Source of the DNA: Prinia subflava
Taxonomy: Eukaryota > Chordata > Aves > Passeriformes > Cisticolidae
DNA length: 64,000 nt
Direction of reading: 5' to 3'
Assembly: GCF_021018805.1 (NCBI RefSeq)
Contig: NC_086250.1
Span: forward strand, 61,753,322-61,817,321
Part shown: piece after piece, positions 1 through 12,509 of the stretch
How the letters are laid out: each line of letters opens with the position of its first letter
Numbering within the stretch: the first letter of the stretch is position 1
The notes under the pieces: generated by a model
Database searches by the model: none
The model's input: only the letters and a program-made list of their open reading frames with translations
What the model was told of the DNA's origin: nothing
Position numbers and translations under genes: made by a program

Positions 1-2620
1 ACTTTATCTGATTGTGAATGTGTCCCTTTCTTATGCATGTAGAAGGTTTAAAGAATTCTGTGAGCACTGAGGGCTTTTATCCCTTTAGTTGCTTATGGAA
101 TACTAATGAAAGTAATGTATGTGCATCATGTGGAAAATATGTTGGCAGACAGATAGATACTTGCAGTGCCTTAAATGCTTTGGCATTGTCTTTGTTTAAT
201 CAGTATAGTTGCTCCCTGCTTCCCCTAGGGGTTTATTCTTTCAGAATAAGATCAAAGGTTTATATGAAGGTTTAAGCAAAAGTAAAAATCACCTATTTTA
301 GAGATGAATGAATAGATAAACAGAAGCTTAAAAATAAAACTTTAGGCACCCCAGTCTCTAATACAGAATGTCTTGTAGTAGCAATAATTATGGTAGTTAT
401 ATATATTTAAAAAATTAGACATCTGAGATGTTAAGAAAATAATTTCCTGGAATTAAGTACCTATCTGATTAAAGTTTTGTGATTTGTTTTCATTATGCTT
501 TCTAAAAGAGTAGCTGTTTTATGCTGTGTCTGTGTGCTTTGCTAAATTAATAAACTGACTTGGCATTGAAAATGCTCTTTGAGGAATGCAAAAGACAACC
601 CCAAATCCTTAAGTTAGAGTTACAATATCCAGTGCCATTTTCTGAGTATTCTGTCTGCCTTTTTGTGGTACCAATTCCTTGTGTTACCATTTATGTCTGC
701 TTAAAATGCTATAGCGCGAGTTGAGTGTTTCATTGAAGGCTGATTCTGGTAAATGTTTAGTGGAATCAAGGAAAAAAGCCTACATAAATCAACAGTTAAA
801 TTTAAATTATGATGCAGATATGATATCCTAATGCTAAATAGGAAATACATAAGTGGAGTGGTTTCAGTAAAACTGCAGGGAAACAGGAGTACAAAGCAAT
901 TACATAAAATAAGATTGTGACCAAGGTAAAAAAACAATTCTATCAGCCATGTTTTCTGAATGCCGTTCATTCTTTTTTATGGGAAATGAATTTTGGTGTG
1001 TTACTATTTTATCTCTACTGTGTGGCACAATAATGGTTATTTTGTTAAGGAAATGTCACAATATTTATCAATTGATGTATTCTTTGCAACTGATACCATA
1101 CTTAGTGTTTAGTCATCAGCTACTGCTGAAATAGCAGAAATGGACTCTGCATTTGAAGTTGGAGCATCATCAGCAAATGCGTTTGGGTTCAGTTTGCTGA
1201 CACGTGTCATAACTTCACTGAAATGTTGCACTGAACAATATCTTTAATTTTCCCTGTGATTGAGCTTACAGAGGGGCAGAGTGAGTTATGCAATTTCTAA
1301 GAAACCTGTGAGCTTCAGTTCTGTTCTCTGACAATGCTGTTTGCATGGTCTGGCTTGGCTGCATCAGCCCAGTGCTTGGGAGTGTACAGCTGAAGTCTGA
1401 GTATTTGAGTTAGTGGAACAGTAGATGGGCCAGAACATGTGGTGGAGAGTTTTCCACAGGACAAATTTCACAATTAATAACTAAAAATTATTCCTGCACC
1501 TAAACTGTAAATAGTACAGCCTGTTCATTACTAGTCATCTTCCAGTTTTAATCAAGTAGAATTTTTAGGTGCCAGAAGGTGTACACTCATTAAAACAGTA
1601 ACCATTTTTTTTAAGCTAACAGAAGAGTGTTTTTACTTTCAACATTTCAGTTGAAAGTAAATACAGAAATTGAAGCATTTAGATTCAATTGAATTACTTT
1701 GGCAACTTCTAAAATAAAATAGGGATATTTTGGTTTTTCTGGATATAATTTGATTATATTTGTAAGTCTGAAACATTTAAGTGCAGTTTGGAATAAGAGA
1801 TTCTGACTACTAAGTTTGTAGTTTTCTAACAAATGTACCAGAATGGTGATTTCACAGAAATAAGTTTTTCTCAGTTATTTCCTCACTTTTCTATATTTCA
1901 CGATGGAATTAACAATCACTGTTGCAGCTGTGATTTAAAATATTTCAATTTCCTGTGGCCTTTCACCAGTCAGTTTAGTTAAATATATCAAAATTGTATT
2001 TGAAAATTGTTATTTACCTTTATTGTAATAAACTTTTCATTTGTTTTAGACAAAATACAAAACAGTACCAAATATCTTTTGTGTTCTAAGTTTCCTGCAT
2101 GTGTGTTGGTATCAGTAAAGTGTTAGTGATGCTACACAAGGCTGCTGGATTTTACTACAAAACTAAGTCACTATAGAGGCAAATGCTAAGGTGCAGTATA
2201 GTTCCAGTGTCTCTTGCATAGACTTGCAGGATCATATTACATCAGGCACTAAATGTCATAAGTTTCAAGAGGAATGACTATTCTTCCAAAATGTAAATTA
2301 ATGAACCCTTCCCCCTCCCTTTTGCAGTTGATAGATAATAGTGTTAGTATCTGAAGCTATGCATTCCAGGGAGAAATAGTCTGCCTGAACTACACAGAGT
2401 CCTCATGTCTGCTTGCCTCAGCATGTTTTTGAAGTCTTTTGTGTAATAGCAACTGTTTTAAAAGTATATTTTGTTGACAAAAAAAATACAGTTGTTCATA
2501 AAACAAGAAAGGCAAGCTTGTTTCTAATGTCTGTGAGAACATTCATTTTTCTGAATGTTGATGCTAGAGCAAGAAAATACTGATTAATCTAAAATTTGAT
2601 TTAGTTCTCCTGGAAAAGGT
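1..2620. other. Non-coding region upstream of the NAPEPLD coding start
   Basis: No coding exon is recognisable; open frames are short and AT-rich. Because the first NAPEPLD coding exon has no CpG-rich promoter near it, this stretch is probably the 3' part of a 5'UTR intron, with the true promoter before the window. A possible acceptor (tgctag) near 2561-2567 would put about 55 bases of 5'UTR before the ATG. This is inference from position and base composition. Confidence 0.5.
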
Positions 2621-2917
2621 ATGGATAAGAACACAGATGAAGAGCAGCCTTCAACTGCCTGTAACCAGTACCCTAAAGAAGCAGTGAAGAAACGTCAGAA
2701 TTCGGGTCGAGGTTCCGGGGGCAATGATTCTTCCAAGACCTTCAGAAAAAGCTTCAGACTGGACTACAGACTAGAAGAGGATGTAACTAAATCAAAGAGA
2801 GGCAAAGATGGGAGATTTGTCAACCCGTGGCCAACATGGAAATCACCAACCTTCCCAAACTTTTTGAAATGGTCCTTCATGGAAAAAGATAACAGCAACG
2901 TGCCACGCTCAAAGCAG
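2621..2917 (+). CDS. NAPEPLD: NAPEPLD coding exon 1 (residues 1-99)
   Basis: The exon starts with ATG at 2621 and ends CAG before gtgaat at 2918, exactly 99 codons (phase 0). It encodes the poorly conserved acidic/basic N-terminus ([12 protein letters not shown]...), then the conserved [10 protein letters not shown] segment at about residues 66-75. That segment marks the start of the shared NAPE-PLD core. Reading past the donor gives a stop after ten codons. Confidence 0.93.
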
Positions 2918-5900
2918 GTGAATACTTCCATGTTTTACTTTTGTGATTAAGACTGCTTTTACCTCTGCTCTGCTAAATAAAATAGGACAGTTTCTAGCTA
3001 ATACTCACCAGGCATCTTCTGGAGACTTTTTTAAGTCTTACTTTTCTGATTTTATTGACATTTAATTCTTTTCAAAAGGTGAGTTAATACTTTCTACCTC
3101 TTTAATTTTTGTCTCCTCATTAGTTCTACACACTTTAATTTATACATCTCAGTTTATATTTATATTAAAAAATTGGCCCCCTAGCTCAGTCATAAACCAG
3201 TTACAGCCATTCCTTTTTAATAGGTGTTGCCTTATGAAGCATTCTATTAACTTAATTTGTGTATCATGAAATAGCTTAATTCATGACATATCTAGTTTTT
3301 AAAATTTCCTCTTTTTTCTAGATGGCAATTTAATACACATGTTGCATCTCTTGCATGAAAATGTAATAGTTTCTGTCACCTACTTATGAAATTACTTACA
3401 AATGTGGGGGTTTTTGTTTCAGTACACCAGGAGAAAAAATTGCATATGTTAAAACTAACCTGAGCAAGTACTTGTACTGAAACACTTAAAGTCCAGTGCC
3501 AGTTTACTGGGTAACACTGTTATTTGTTCTTGGTGAAATGCTTTTGTCAGGCACTGTATATAAAGGAGACAGGAGAAGCTTCTTTTCCATGAAGAGTAAT
3601 GGATACTGGAAAGCCATGGGTTATCTTTATGGTCACAGGAGGTATGAAGATGACCAAGTTTTGACAGAATTACTTCTCAGTGCATTTCTGCTGCGTTGAC
3701 TGTACTTCAGAAAAGCTGTGCTGACAGGTGCACAACCAAGGACAGTATTTGTTAACAAGCAGGTGTTAATAATGCTTTTAAGCATGCAGGAAGGTATGCA
3801 CAAGCTATAAATCTCACAGCCAGTATTTAGTAAAGAGCTTTCCATTTTGTCTTACCTGAATTACCTGTGAAGGAAGGAATTCTATCAGTTTTATGGACAG
3901 GAAAGCCACATTAGGCATTAACACATGATGGTCAGAGGTTTGGGGATGTTTAAGGAACAAATAACCTTGGCTGTAATTTAGTAATAAATAATTTGCCATC
4001 AAAAAAGGGGTTTTTTCATTCAAGAGAGGGGGGGATGTGGGAAATGGATTTGTAGAGAATTCTCAAAGCCTAACAGAAGGCTCACGTAGTATGCATCTGT
4101 TTGCAAACTCTGAGATAAAATATGCTGACTTAGAAAGGCCATGGAATAGGACAGACATTGTTGAGACAGAAATGGAACTAGAAACAAGTTTCAAATTATG
4201 ACCTTGGAAATAGACTAGATATTTTTGAGAAATAGAATATGGGAGATGTATTGTAGTAGGACACACAAGGGGTATTTTTAGATGATTGGCTTACAAGGCA
4301 TTAGCAGCATTGTTTGGCAAAAGCTGATAGGCCAAGAAACACACATAATGTATTGTAATTGGGAAATAGTTTGGCTTTTGATTTTGATGGCGTGAACTGT
4401 AACATCTATACTGTCTCATCCTTCACATGAGACTGAAAATGGAATAAAAGTCTTTAAACTGCCTCTCAAGCGCTCTGGGTCAGAAAAAAGGGATAATCTG
4501 AAAAGAAAGAAGCACAGCAAACTTGTGTCGGTCTTGGGATCCCTTGTAGCAAGGTACTTTTTATAATTTGGTGTTTTCCTTGTGGTGACAATGGTTGTGT
4601 CAGTGTGTACAGCTTTCTAGATGGTGTGCTGGCCACATTTTCAGGAAATTCAAGCCTGGATGTTTTCGGTTGCCTGTGACCACTGCCCTGCTTGGTATGT
4701 GTAGAGCAGGCTACCTGTCTTCCCAGTGCCAGGCAGAAACCTGAGCAGTGACTGAAGTCCCTCGAAGGCAATGCTGAGTGTACTGTGGAGTGCAGAACTG
4801 CAGCACTCCCCTTTAATTTACAGTTTGTCCTTACAAAAAAGGGTAATCACAAAGAAATTTACAAGGCATCAGTTGAAAAGCCATCTCTCTGACCCAGCTG
4901 GGATTAACTGTGGGCTAATTTTATTTTTTGCATAGGAAATCTGTTAATTAAGTACTTAGGCAATTATTCAGGAGTTTGTGAAGTAAATCAGAAACAGAAA
5001 AACCTAGATAGGGATCAATGAAATGCACTTCTGGCGTCCTCAGCCATTTTGATGCTTGTTTCAACCAGTTTTGTTCCACCCCTGAATCAGCCTGTGAAGT
5101 GCATCTGAGCTTGTTTAAAATTCAGACCAAGGGCTCCATACCTTATTTATCACTGCTAGATGGCACGTCCTTTGAGCAGACTCCTGCTTCAGTTTCCACA
5201 CTGAGCGAGCCTAGTGATGCCCTGCCATGCTGGGCAGGTTCAGTTAATCTGTACCAAGTGCTTTGTGTATGTAAAAATGAGTATATCATCCAGGGTATGT
5301 GCTTGTGCTTCACTGTGGAAAAGCTATATGCATTATAATCATGCCTTCACAATGAGCCCACATCATTATCCAGAATGCATGGACTTCTTGTATTTTCATT
5401 AGAGGCTTTATTAATAACTTTGTTCAGTGCTGTTGGAGGATCTTTAATTATTAGTTGTTGGCTCTGCAGTTTAGATTGTTCTCATTTCTGTAAAATCCTG
5501 TGGCATTCCAGTATGCACTAAGCACCAAAAATCCCAAGCTAATCAGCTAGTCTTACCAAAGCCTGTCATGTGTTTTTTCTTGCTTTGCATTAGGAAGGAA
5601 AGAAGAACGGGGAGGGGGGAAGGGACAGAGCAGGAGGAATTTTTGTAGTACTTGAGTAATGAAGACAAGACAGTATTAAGCACATTTTACTTCTGTTGGT
5701 AGCTGATTTGACATAATTGCTGTATATCAAAAATCTGTTATAATTCTTCTAGTTTTAATATGTTTCTAGTTAGTATGACATGACAAAATGTATTGTAGCA
5801 GGATAAAATTTCCATGAGATACATATTTCATTCATTGTATTGCTTTATCCTGTTGTGTGAGTTTTAACTATTTCATGTGAAGTATACTGCTAATAGAATT

Positions 5901-8900
5901 TGTGTTTTAGTTTGATATCTTATGGGCTGAGTATTGTGCATTGCTTTAAAAGGTGATTTTGGTGTGCTTTTGTAAAATACAAAAAAAAAAAAAAAAAAAC
6001 CAAAACAAAAACCAAACAAACAAAAAAAACCCACCAAAACAAACAAACAAACAAACCCAAACAAACAACCCCAAGCACAAATCACATACACTGAGAAGTA
6101 ATGTTTTGGTGTGATTTACCATGATAGTTCAACAAGATGCCTGGTTTCCAGTCTCAGCCTCTGAAGAATAATTGATTTGGATCAGAGAGCACAAGCCTTG
6201 TACCAGATCTTCAAGTTACACTGCCTTTGTGTTCTTGGTTTGTCTTGAACTTTTGTTCATGGAATTTCATTTAAATAGGTCAGGATAGCAGTTGTTCGGG
6301 CTGTGCTCTTTTCTATCAGTCTTCCTGTCTGTGTGACTTTTACAAATGCCTTTTACAGTGATTAGTTCTACCTTTAAATCAACTGTTGTAAATACTCGAT
6401 AGCATCAAGCCCAGTGACACCCCTGTAAAGCCTTTATTAGTAGTGCAGTTGTGTTGTGGCTTTAGGCAGCCAGGTCCCAGTCAGCTGCTCACTTCCCCCC
6501 CTCTACTGCTTGCACCCCAGTGGAACTGAAAGGGGAAAATTCAGATAACTTGTGAGTTGAGATAAAGACGGTTCAATAGGTAAAGCAAAAACTGCATGCA
6601 CAAGCCAACTAAGAAATTTATTATCTTTGCATGGGCAGGCAGGTGTTCAGCCATCCCCAGGAAAGCAGGGCTGCATCCCATGTAGCAGTTCCTTGGGAAG
6701 ACAAACACCATTCACTCTGAATGTCCCCCACCTCCTCCTTCTTACCCCAGATTTTACTGCTGGGTGCAATGTCATATGGTGTGGGATATCTCTCTGATGG
6801 GTTGGGCTCAGCTGTCCCAGCTGTGTCCCCTCCCAGCTTCTTGTGTGCCCCGGCCAACTGGCTGAGCTGCTGTGTAAGCACTGCTCAGCAAAAGCTAAAA
6901 CATCCGTCTGCCATCAGCACTGTTTCCAGCACAAATCCAAAACATAGCACCGTAGGTGCTACTGGGAAGAAAATTACCTGTATCCCAGGTAAAACTTGGT
7001 AGAATATGTCTGAGTCCCACTTAAAAACTGATTGATCACATCTGTCAATTGGCCAGTTCCTCATCCATTTAATATTGTTTATTAATATTGCATAATGATA
7101 ATTAAAAACCCCTAATTTGTGCCAAATGTCAGCAAAAATAAGTGAATTCATTTAGTTCTGAGAAAATTTGTAATCTAACTCTAAAACCAGCTACTTAAAA
7201 GAAACATTTTCAATAAAAAATGTACCAACTGACCTAAATTGCATTATGACAATTTATTAAGTTCTATGTCTGAGTTTCATTTCTTTGATATAATCTGATT
7301 TGTTGACTTAACCATATGTAATTTGTTGGTTTGTCCTAATTTCCATTTTTGAGTATCTTTTTTTTTTTAATTAAATGTCACAGTATAATGCTTCTGTGGT
7401 TCAGAGTTCTGTGGCCATTGTTGTTGCCACGTACTTAGAGAAATAGAGATAAGAAAATGATGATTCTTTCTTGGAGAAGCAGCCTTTTATCTCAGTCTAA
7501 GACTCCTACTTTTCTTGTATGAACTAAGGGGTTCTAGCCTTATATTCAGCTGTATAGAGAGTTATCTATTTCTCATTCCTAGAGACAGTAATGAAACTTC
7601 TTCAGTAAACATGTCTTGTCCATTAGCTCTCAGAAAAAGCAATTTCATTAATATTTTATTATTTAAAGCAGAATTGCAGGGGGATGGAGATGTGTGTGCT
7701 TTGTTTTTCCCAGCATATGCCTTCCAAATCAATAAAATATTGTGGAGAAAGTAACTTCCCTGAAGCTGTCAGGACTGGTTTAGCAAGGCAGCTCCCGGAG
7801 TCCTGAACTGTCACAGCATCAGCTGGACTTTTAAAGGAGCACAAGATCAGCTCTGTATAAACTCACTGGTGGTGCTAATCTCCGCTAGGCTGAGAGAATG
7901 AGAGCAGCAACCATGGCAGACAGAACTTGATTTGGAACCAGAAGTGCTGGGACATTTGTGTTTATGAGGGAGAGGAGTGTCAGGAGTCTAGAGGCTGCCC
8001 TAGCACATGAAAATTCTTCTAAAGCAAAGTGAGGAGTTCACACCATAAGTGTTTGGGAGGAGAGCATTAGCCGCATTGTGGCCAAGATGGAGATGGCCAG
8101 GAATTCTGAGGAGACTGGTTGGTTGGTTGGATCTTTTCATAGGAAAGCTCTTACTTATTACACATAAAACTTCTGCATCAGCACTCGAACCAAACTGCAG
8201 CGAAGAGCATAACTCTGGTTCAAACTGAGAGACTGAGTGGTGGTTGGGCAGTGAGTTTCAGTTGGTAATGTTCAGCTGTGCCCTCCTTTGTGCCAACTTG
8301 AGGATACACACAGAGTCAAATTTGAGCCAATCAAAATCAGAGCTGTGTATTTTTTACCTCTGGATTAATGTTAAGCAAGATCAGTTCTCTGACCTGTCGT
8401 ACTCAAGTAGGGACTGCAAAACTTGTCAAGCTGGAATAAGAGAGGAGGTGGGGGAGCCTTTTCATAACCTAGCATATCAAAGTACCTTAAGGTTTATCTT
8501 AAAAATGATTTTGGTTTTTATGAATGTTCATTAAATTATTGGCATGATGGGAAGGAAGAACTGTAATAGTTAACATTAGCCAAATGAGGTTAACCTTTGT
8601 GTGCTGCTTCTGCATGTAGTGAGGACAGAGGTCTGAAAAAACTAGCAGAGCTTTTGTGGAGTGTTGCTGGGTAACATGGCATTTTCTTTCATCTGTGACT
8701 TACTTGTGCTAGGACTTAAGAGGATGCATCATTTAGTTGCATAAACTAAACTTGAGTATTTGTTAAGTAGCACTCTGTGTGTGTGTATACATATTCCTTT
8801 TCAGGTGGAGGAATCCCTTCCTGGGATGCTGTTAGTGCCTTGCAGTGCTTTCATTGCAATGCCCCCACACTCTTATCAGGTCTCCTGGCCTGATGGGATA

Positions 8901-11900
8901 CTCTCTTCTCTTTCTTGACAGAGAAGTGTAAATATTGCAAAAACCTAAAATTAAATTAGGAGGAAGTAGCTGGGAAAATGGACATTAAAAAGGCATCTAG
9001 TGTATGCTGCAGTTCTCTGCATAAGAGCATAAAAAAAGTACGAGTCTTGACTGTATTGATTTGTGCCTTGTATGCAGTTTTTGTTTGATGGCCAAGTACA
9101 TTCTGAAATCTCTCATGCATATTGTGTTCTTTATTGCCAGGAACTGGACAAAGAACTTCCAGTGTTACAACCTTACTTTGTCCAAACGCCAGAAGACGCT
9201 GGGAAGACAGGAGCTGGAATGCGAGTCACGTGGCTGGGACATGCCACAGTTATGGTGGAAATGGATGAACTGGTGTTCCTCACTGACCCAATCTTCAGCC
9301 AGAGAGCCTCCCCTATCCAGCTGCTGGGTCCCAAGCGCTTCCGAGGGCCCCCGTGCACGGTGGCGCAGCTGCCCAGGATCGACGCGGTGTTGATCAGCCA
9401 CACGCACTACGACCACCTGGACTACAACACCGTGGCGAGCCTCAACGAGCGCTTCGGCAGCGAGCTGCGCTGGTTCGTGCCCCTGGGGCTCCTGCAGTGG
9501 ATGCAGAGATGTGGCTGTGAGAATGTGATTGAACTGGATTGGTGGGAGGAGAACTGTGTCCCTGGTCATGATGCGGTGACTTTTGTCTTCACTCCTTCCC
9601 AACACTGGTGCAAAAGGACTGTGACAGATGATAACAAGGTTCTCTGGGGCAGCTGGTCTGTCTTGGGACCTTGGAACAGGTTTTTCTTTGCAGGAGATAC
9701 TGGATATTGTTTTGCTTTTGAACAAATAGGTAAAAGGTTTGGACCTTTCGATCTTGCAGCCATCCCCATTGGAGCTTATGAGCCAAGGTAGGAAATTCAG
9801 AGTTTGAGCAAAATATGTAAATGAAATTATATACTGATGGAAAAAAAATACACCCAGAAGTTAGAACTATAGGTGTATTTTATTAAAGAGTATGTGTATG
9901 TGTGATTTTTTTGGAGCTTTTTCTTCAGACTTAAGGACAGCAGTCAGAGCATGAATCATCAGTCTTTCTTCCCTTAAAAATGTTAAGTAAAAATCTGGAA
10001 TTACGCTTTGCTTTTTTTCCTGAAACAGCATCATTTAATCCAGCCCATTCCAGTGTATGTCATTTGCTGCATTTTTCTCTAGCTTCAGTGTTTACCCTGG
10101 TTTTGCAACTTACCTGGAGACAAAGATGACTTGGTTATAGAGTGTGAAAGATCTGTTTGCTCAGGAGAGCAAGCTTTTCTCCTTTTGGAGAAAACATTTA
10201 GATTATAGTACTCATATAATGCTGGAAGGGAAGCATGTGTGGGCTGGGAAAAAAAGATGGGAGTCCAAATAGCATGGTAAAAATTTGGTATCTTTCAAGA
10301 ATTGCCAGGTTCTCTCTTCTGTTTTGCCTGTTCCCTTGGGCTATCTCTGAAGCACGCACTTCTTGGTGTGTACTGCTAGCACGAAATTTTTTCAACAACG
10401 GATTTGAAGTTTCAGCCTTAGTGCCTCAAATTACTTAGCACCAGTAATGTGTCCTTAACCTATTGAAAATAGAGATAAGAAAAAATCCTTCAAAAAGAGA
10501 GTACAGTAAATGAAGCGCTGTTTGATGGGTATGTTGGTATATGTTAGTTTCCTGATCTTGAGTGTTCTGTATGTTGCCCAGATGTACATACTTATGAATT
10601 TTCGATTAGGTGAGCATGTATTTTTTTTTTTTCTTTGCAATGGAAGGAAAGGAGAAATCTTGGACTGAATTAGGTGACATAAAAAAAGTGGTTTTTCTTT
10701 TTGGTAGGTGGTTTCTGAAATACCAGCATGTGGATCCTGAAGAAGCAGTAAGAATCCATATCGATGTTCAAGCAAAGAAGTCTGTAGCAATTCACTGGGG
10801 GACTTTTGCTTTAGCAAATGAGGTAAATTGCAACACTAACCATGAGTTCAGATTTCCAAGGACTAGACAGTCATTAGTGAAGCTTTGCTTGTGCAGTTTA
10901 ACCCACATATCTCTAAGTGTAAACTTAAAATATGAACTTTGTATGAGTGAAAAGTTACTCTATATACTGCTGTTCAAAACAATGCTTAGCTTTTCCTAAT
11001 CAATTACATTAAATATTTCCATGATTAAGAAAGTACAGAGTTATTGAAGCAAATGTGGAGCATTTCTGATATCCAGATGCTGAGGAACATTACAGATGAG
11101 GACACATGCAGTGTTATGCAGTTATGCATTACATTATGCAGTAATAAAAAACAAACAGAGTGGTGCATCACTTGGAGATAGGAAGAACTGCATGCTTGTA
11201 TGTCAATACATTATTTATTAATTATGTCTGTCTAGTAAATATATAAACAGTAATTTTAATAGTTAATTCAAATTTAAAACTAGAAAGGATATTAAAAAAT
11301 TGAGCTGAGTTTTTGATATATTTTTTTAAATGTTTTATTCCCTTACACCCCCCTTCCTCCCCAAGCCCACAGATCTAATAAGAAGGTTACTCAGATACCT
11401 TCACAGCAACTGAAAATGCAGTGAATAGGAAGCAGCTACATCTGCTTTGATATTGTCTGGTACTGGTTTTACATCAGTTGCACCACTTTATCTCGTAATT
11501 CATTCCTGACAGTGTGATCGCCTGATCTGTCAAATGTTCTATCGCGTCTGTGCTCCCTCCGCGGCAGAGCACGGAGGGAGGAACGCAGGACATTTGGACA
11601 GAACGTTTCCCGTCCCCGGTGTTTCCAATAAATTGTGTTACTAGTGCTCGCGGTATAAATGTTACCGTGTATTTCGGAGCACAAACAGACGATTACTGCT
11701 GGGCGATGCCTTTCGGAAATGTAAGCAGCACACCGCGGTGACTCGGGGGCCGGAGCCGAGCGTTCAGCCGGGCCCGCCGGCAGCGCGGGTTCACAGAGCG
11801 CGGAAAGCGCCGGCTGCTGGCGGCCAGCGCTGCCTCCGGCGGCGTCTGCTGCTGCACTGGAGGCCACCGAGCTCGGGCCGACAAGTTACGCCTTGCTGGT

Positions 11901-12205
11901 TACTCTGCAGCTGTAAATCAGCGTTCTTACCGTTAAAAAACTTAAAATGAACCCACACACTTTAATTTGACAAATATCCTTCTCCTCCCCTCGTTTTTTA
12001 AAGCAGTTATTTTTTTCCCCCTCAAAAAATGTGGCAGTGGTATCTTTTCCCTCACATTATTCTAATTTTTTTTCAGTATTACTTGGATCCTCCGATTAAG
12101 TTGAATGAAGCTCTCGAAAGATATGGCTTGAAAAAGGATGACTTCTTTCTCTTACGCCATGGAGAATCACGGAATTTGAATACAAATGACCGGTTTGAAA
12201 ACTGA
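2621..12205 (+). CDS. NAPEPLD: N-acyl phosphatidylethanolamine-hydrolysing phospholipase D (whole gene, four coding exons)
   Basis: Coding exons 2621-2917, 9141-9787, 10708-10822 and 12077-12205 join in phase to give 395 aa, against 393 in human. The enzyme is membrane-associated and has a zinc metallo-beta-lactamase fold. It cleaves N-acyl-phosphatidylethanolamines to N-acylethanolamines (anandamide, palmitoylethanolamide) and phosphatidic acid. Visible landmarks are [12 protein letters not shown] at residues 130-141, the metal motif HTHYDH at 186-191, SQHW with H254, AGDTGY with D285, and [12 protein letters not shown] with H344. These correspond to the known zinc ligands of the human enzyme, shifted by one residue. 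All introns begin GT and end AG. No frameshift or internal stop is seen. The N-terminal exon, basic and Ser-rich, is the least conserved part, as in the family. Identification rests on near-continuous similarity to the remembered human protein. Confidence 0.97.
2918..9140 (+). other. NAPEPLD intron between coding exons 1 and 2
   Basis: A 6.2-kb intron (gtgaat...ttgccag). It contains an A-rich/CAAA microsatellite near 6 kb. No additional exon is visible. The open frames inside (for example 4466-4771 minus and 6621-7151 both strands) have no recognisable domains and overlap on both strands, so they look like chance. Confidence 0.75.
5978..6073. repeat. A-rich / (CAAA)n simple repeat
   Basis: A run of about 20 A is followed by degenerate CAAA/CAAAC units up to about 6073. 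It resembles the expanded A-rich tail of an old retroposed element, but no element body is recognised beside it. Confidence 0.85.
9141..9787 (+). CDS. NAPEPLD: NAPEPLD coding exon 2 (catalytic core, residues 100-315)
   Basis: The exon begins GAACTGGAC after ttgccag and ends ...GAGCCAAG before gtagga: 647 bases, phase 0 in and phase 2 out. It holds most of the metallo-beta-lactamase core: H133 in the WLGHAT strand, HxHxDH at H186/H188/D190/H191 (9399-9416), H254 in PSQHWCKR and D285 in AGDTGY. After D285 the sequence reads CFAFEQ, where I remember the human protein as CPAFEE. Bases about 9335-9491 are strikingly CpG-rich while the exon on both sides is not (see findings). Confidence 0.97.
9788..10707 (+). 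other. NAPEPLD intron between coding exons 2 and 3
   Basis: A 920-base intron, gtagga to ttggtag, with no further signal seen. It includes a T-run just before the acceptor region. Confidence 0.8.
10708..10822 (+). CDS. NAPEPLD: NAPEPLD coding exon 3 (residues 315-353)
   Basis: 115 bases after acceptor ttggtag, ending GCAAATGAG before gtaaat. The phase (2 in, 0 out) fits both neighbours: AG+G rebuilds R315. It encodes [17 protein letters not shown] and [12 protein letters not shown], with H344 the last conserved metal-site histidine. Confidence 0.96.
11480..11935. promoter_or_regulatory. Orphan CpG island inside a NAPEPLD intron
   Basis: CpG dinucleotides are dense from about 11510 to 11905 (CGCGG, GCCGGAGCCGAGCG, CCGGCGGCG), while flanking intron is AT-rich with almost none. 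The island sits between coding exons 3 and 4. A TATA-like GGTATAAATG lies at about 11651. A 132-codon frame runs antisense (11867 to 11469), ending in a basic/polar tail. No NAPEPLD exon belongs here. It could be an alternative or antisense promoter, an enhancer, or an LTR-derived insertion. Function is not shown by sequence. Confidence 0.6.
12077..12205 (+). CDS. NAPEPLD: NAPEPLD coding exon 4 and stop (residues 354-395)
   Basis: Acceptor tttttttttcag precedes TATTACTTGGATCC. The exon encodes [15 protein letters not shown] and ends NDRFEN followed by TGA at 12203-12205. Human ends similarly (...NDDENF). Phase 0 throughout. Confidence 0.95.
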   Translation, partial: YYLDPPIKLNEALERYGLKKDDFFLLRHGESRNLNTNDRFEN

Positions 12206-12503
12206 CAGTGTCACTTGCGGTTTGATTTGAACTAGCAATTAATGTTACAATACTAACATAGCCTACGTACACAATAGACTTCTGCAGATTGAACTGGATT
12301 TCTAAATGCCAGGCTTGCCAGTTTCAGAACTAAAGCTTGCATACCAATTTCATGACAAATTTTACTAGTTACATTGTTTATAAATTTAGAGAGGTGATCT
12401 AAAAGTGGCTTATATATTAAGTGTTGTCTGCAAACTTGCTCTGATGTACCCCACTGATAAAAAAATAATTTTTTAAACTCCTCTTCTTACCTGCAAGAGC
12501 AAT

Positions 12504-12509
12504 AATAAA
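12504..12509 (+). promoter_or_regulatory. NAPEPLD: Candidate NAPEPLD polyadenylation signal (proximal)
   Basis: AATAAA within AATAATAAAC, 299 bases past the stop codon. The motif is common in AT-rich DNA, so use is unproven. Confidence 0.4.

Noticed and set aside
5873..6091. Minus-strand frame rich in Phe/Leu/Gly
   Set aside because: It is the translation of the poly(A)/(CAAA)n repeat.
9165..9725. 186-codon minus-strand frame opposite NAPEPLD exon 2
   Set aside because: It is the shadow of a conserved exon; its length follows from the GC-rich patch and NAPEPLD codon use. No homologue is recognised.
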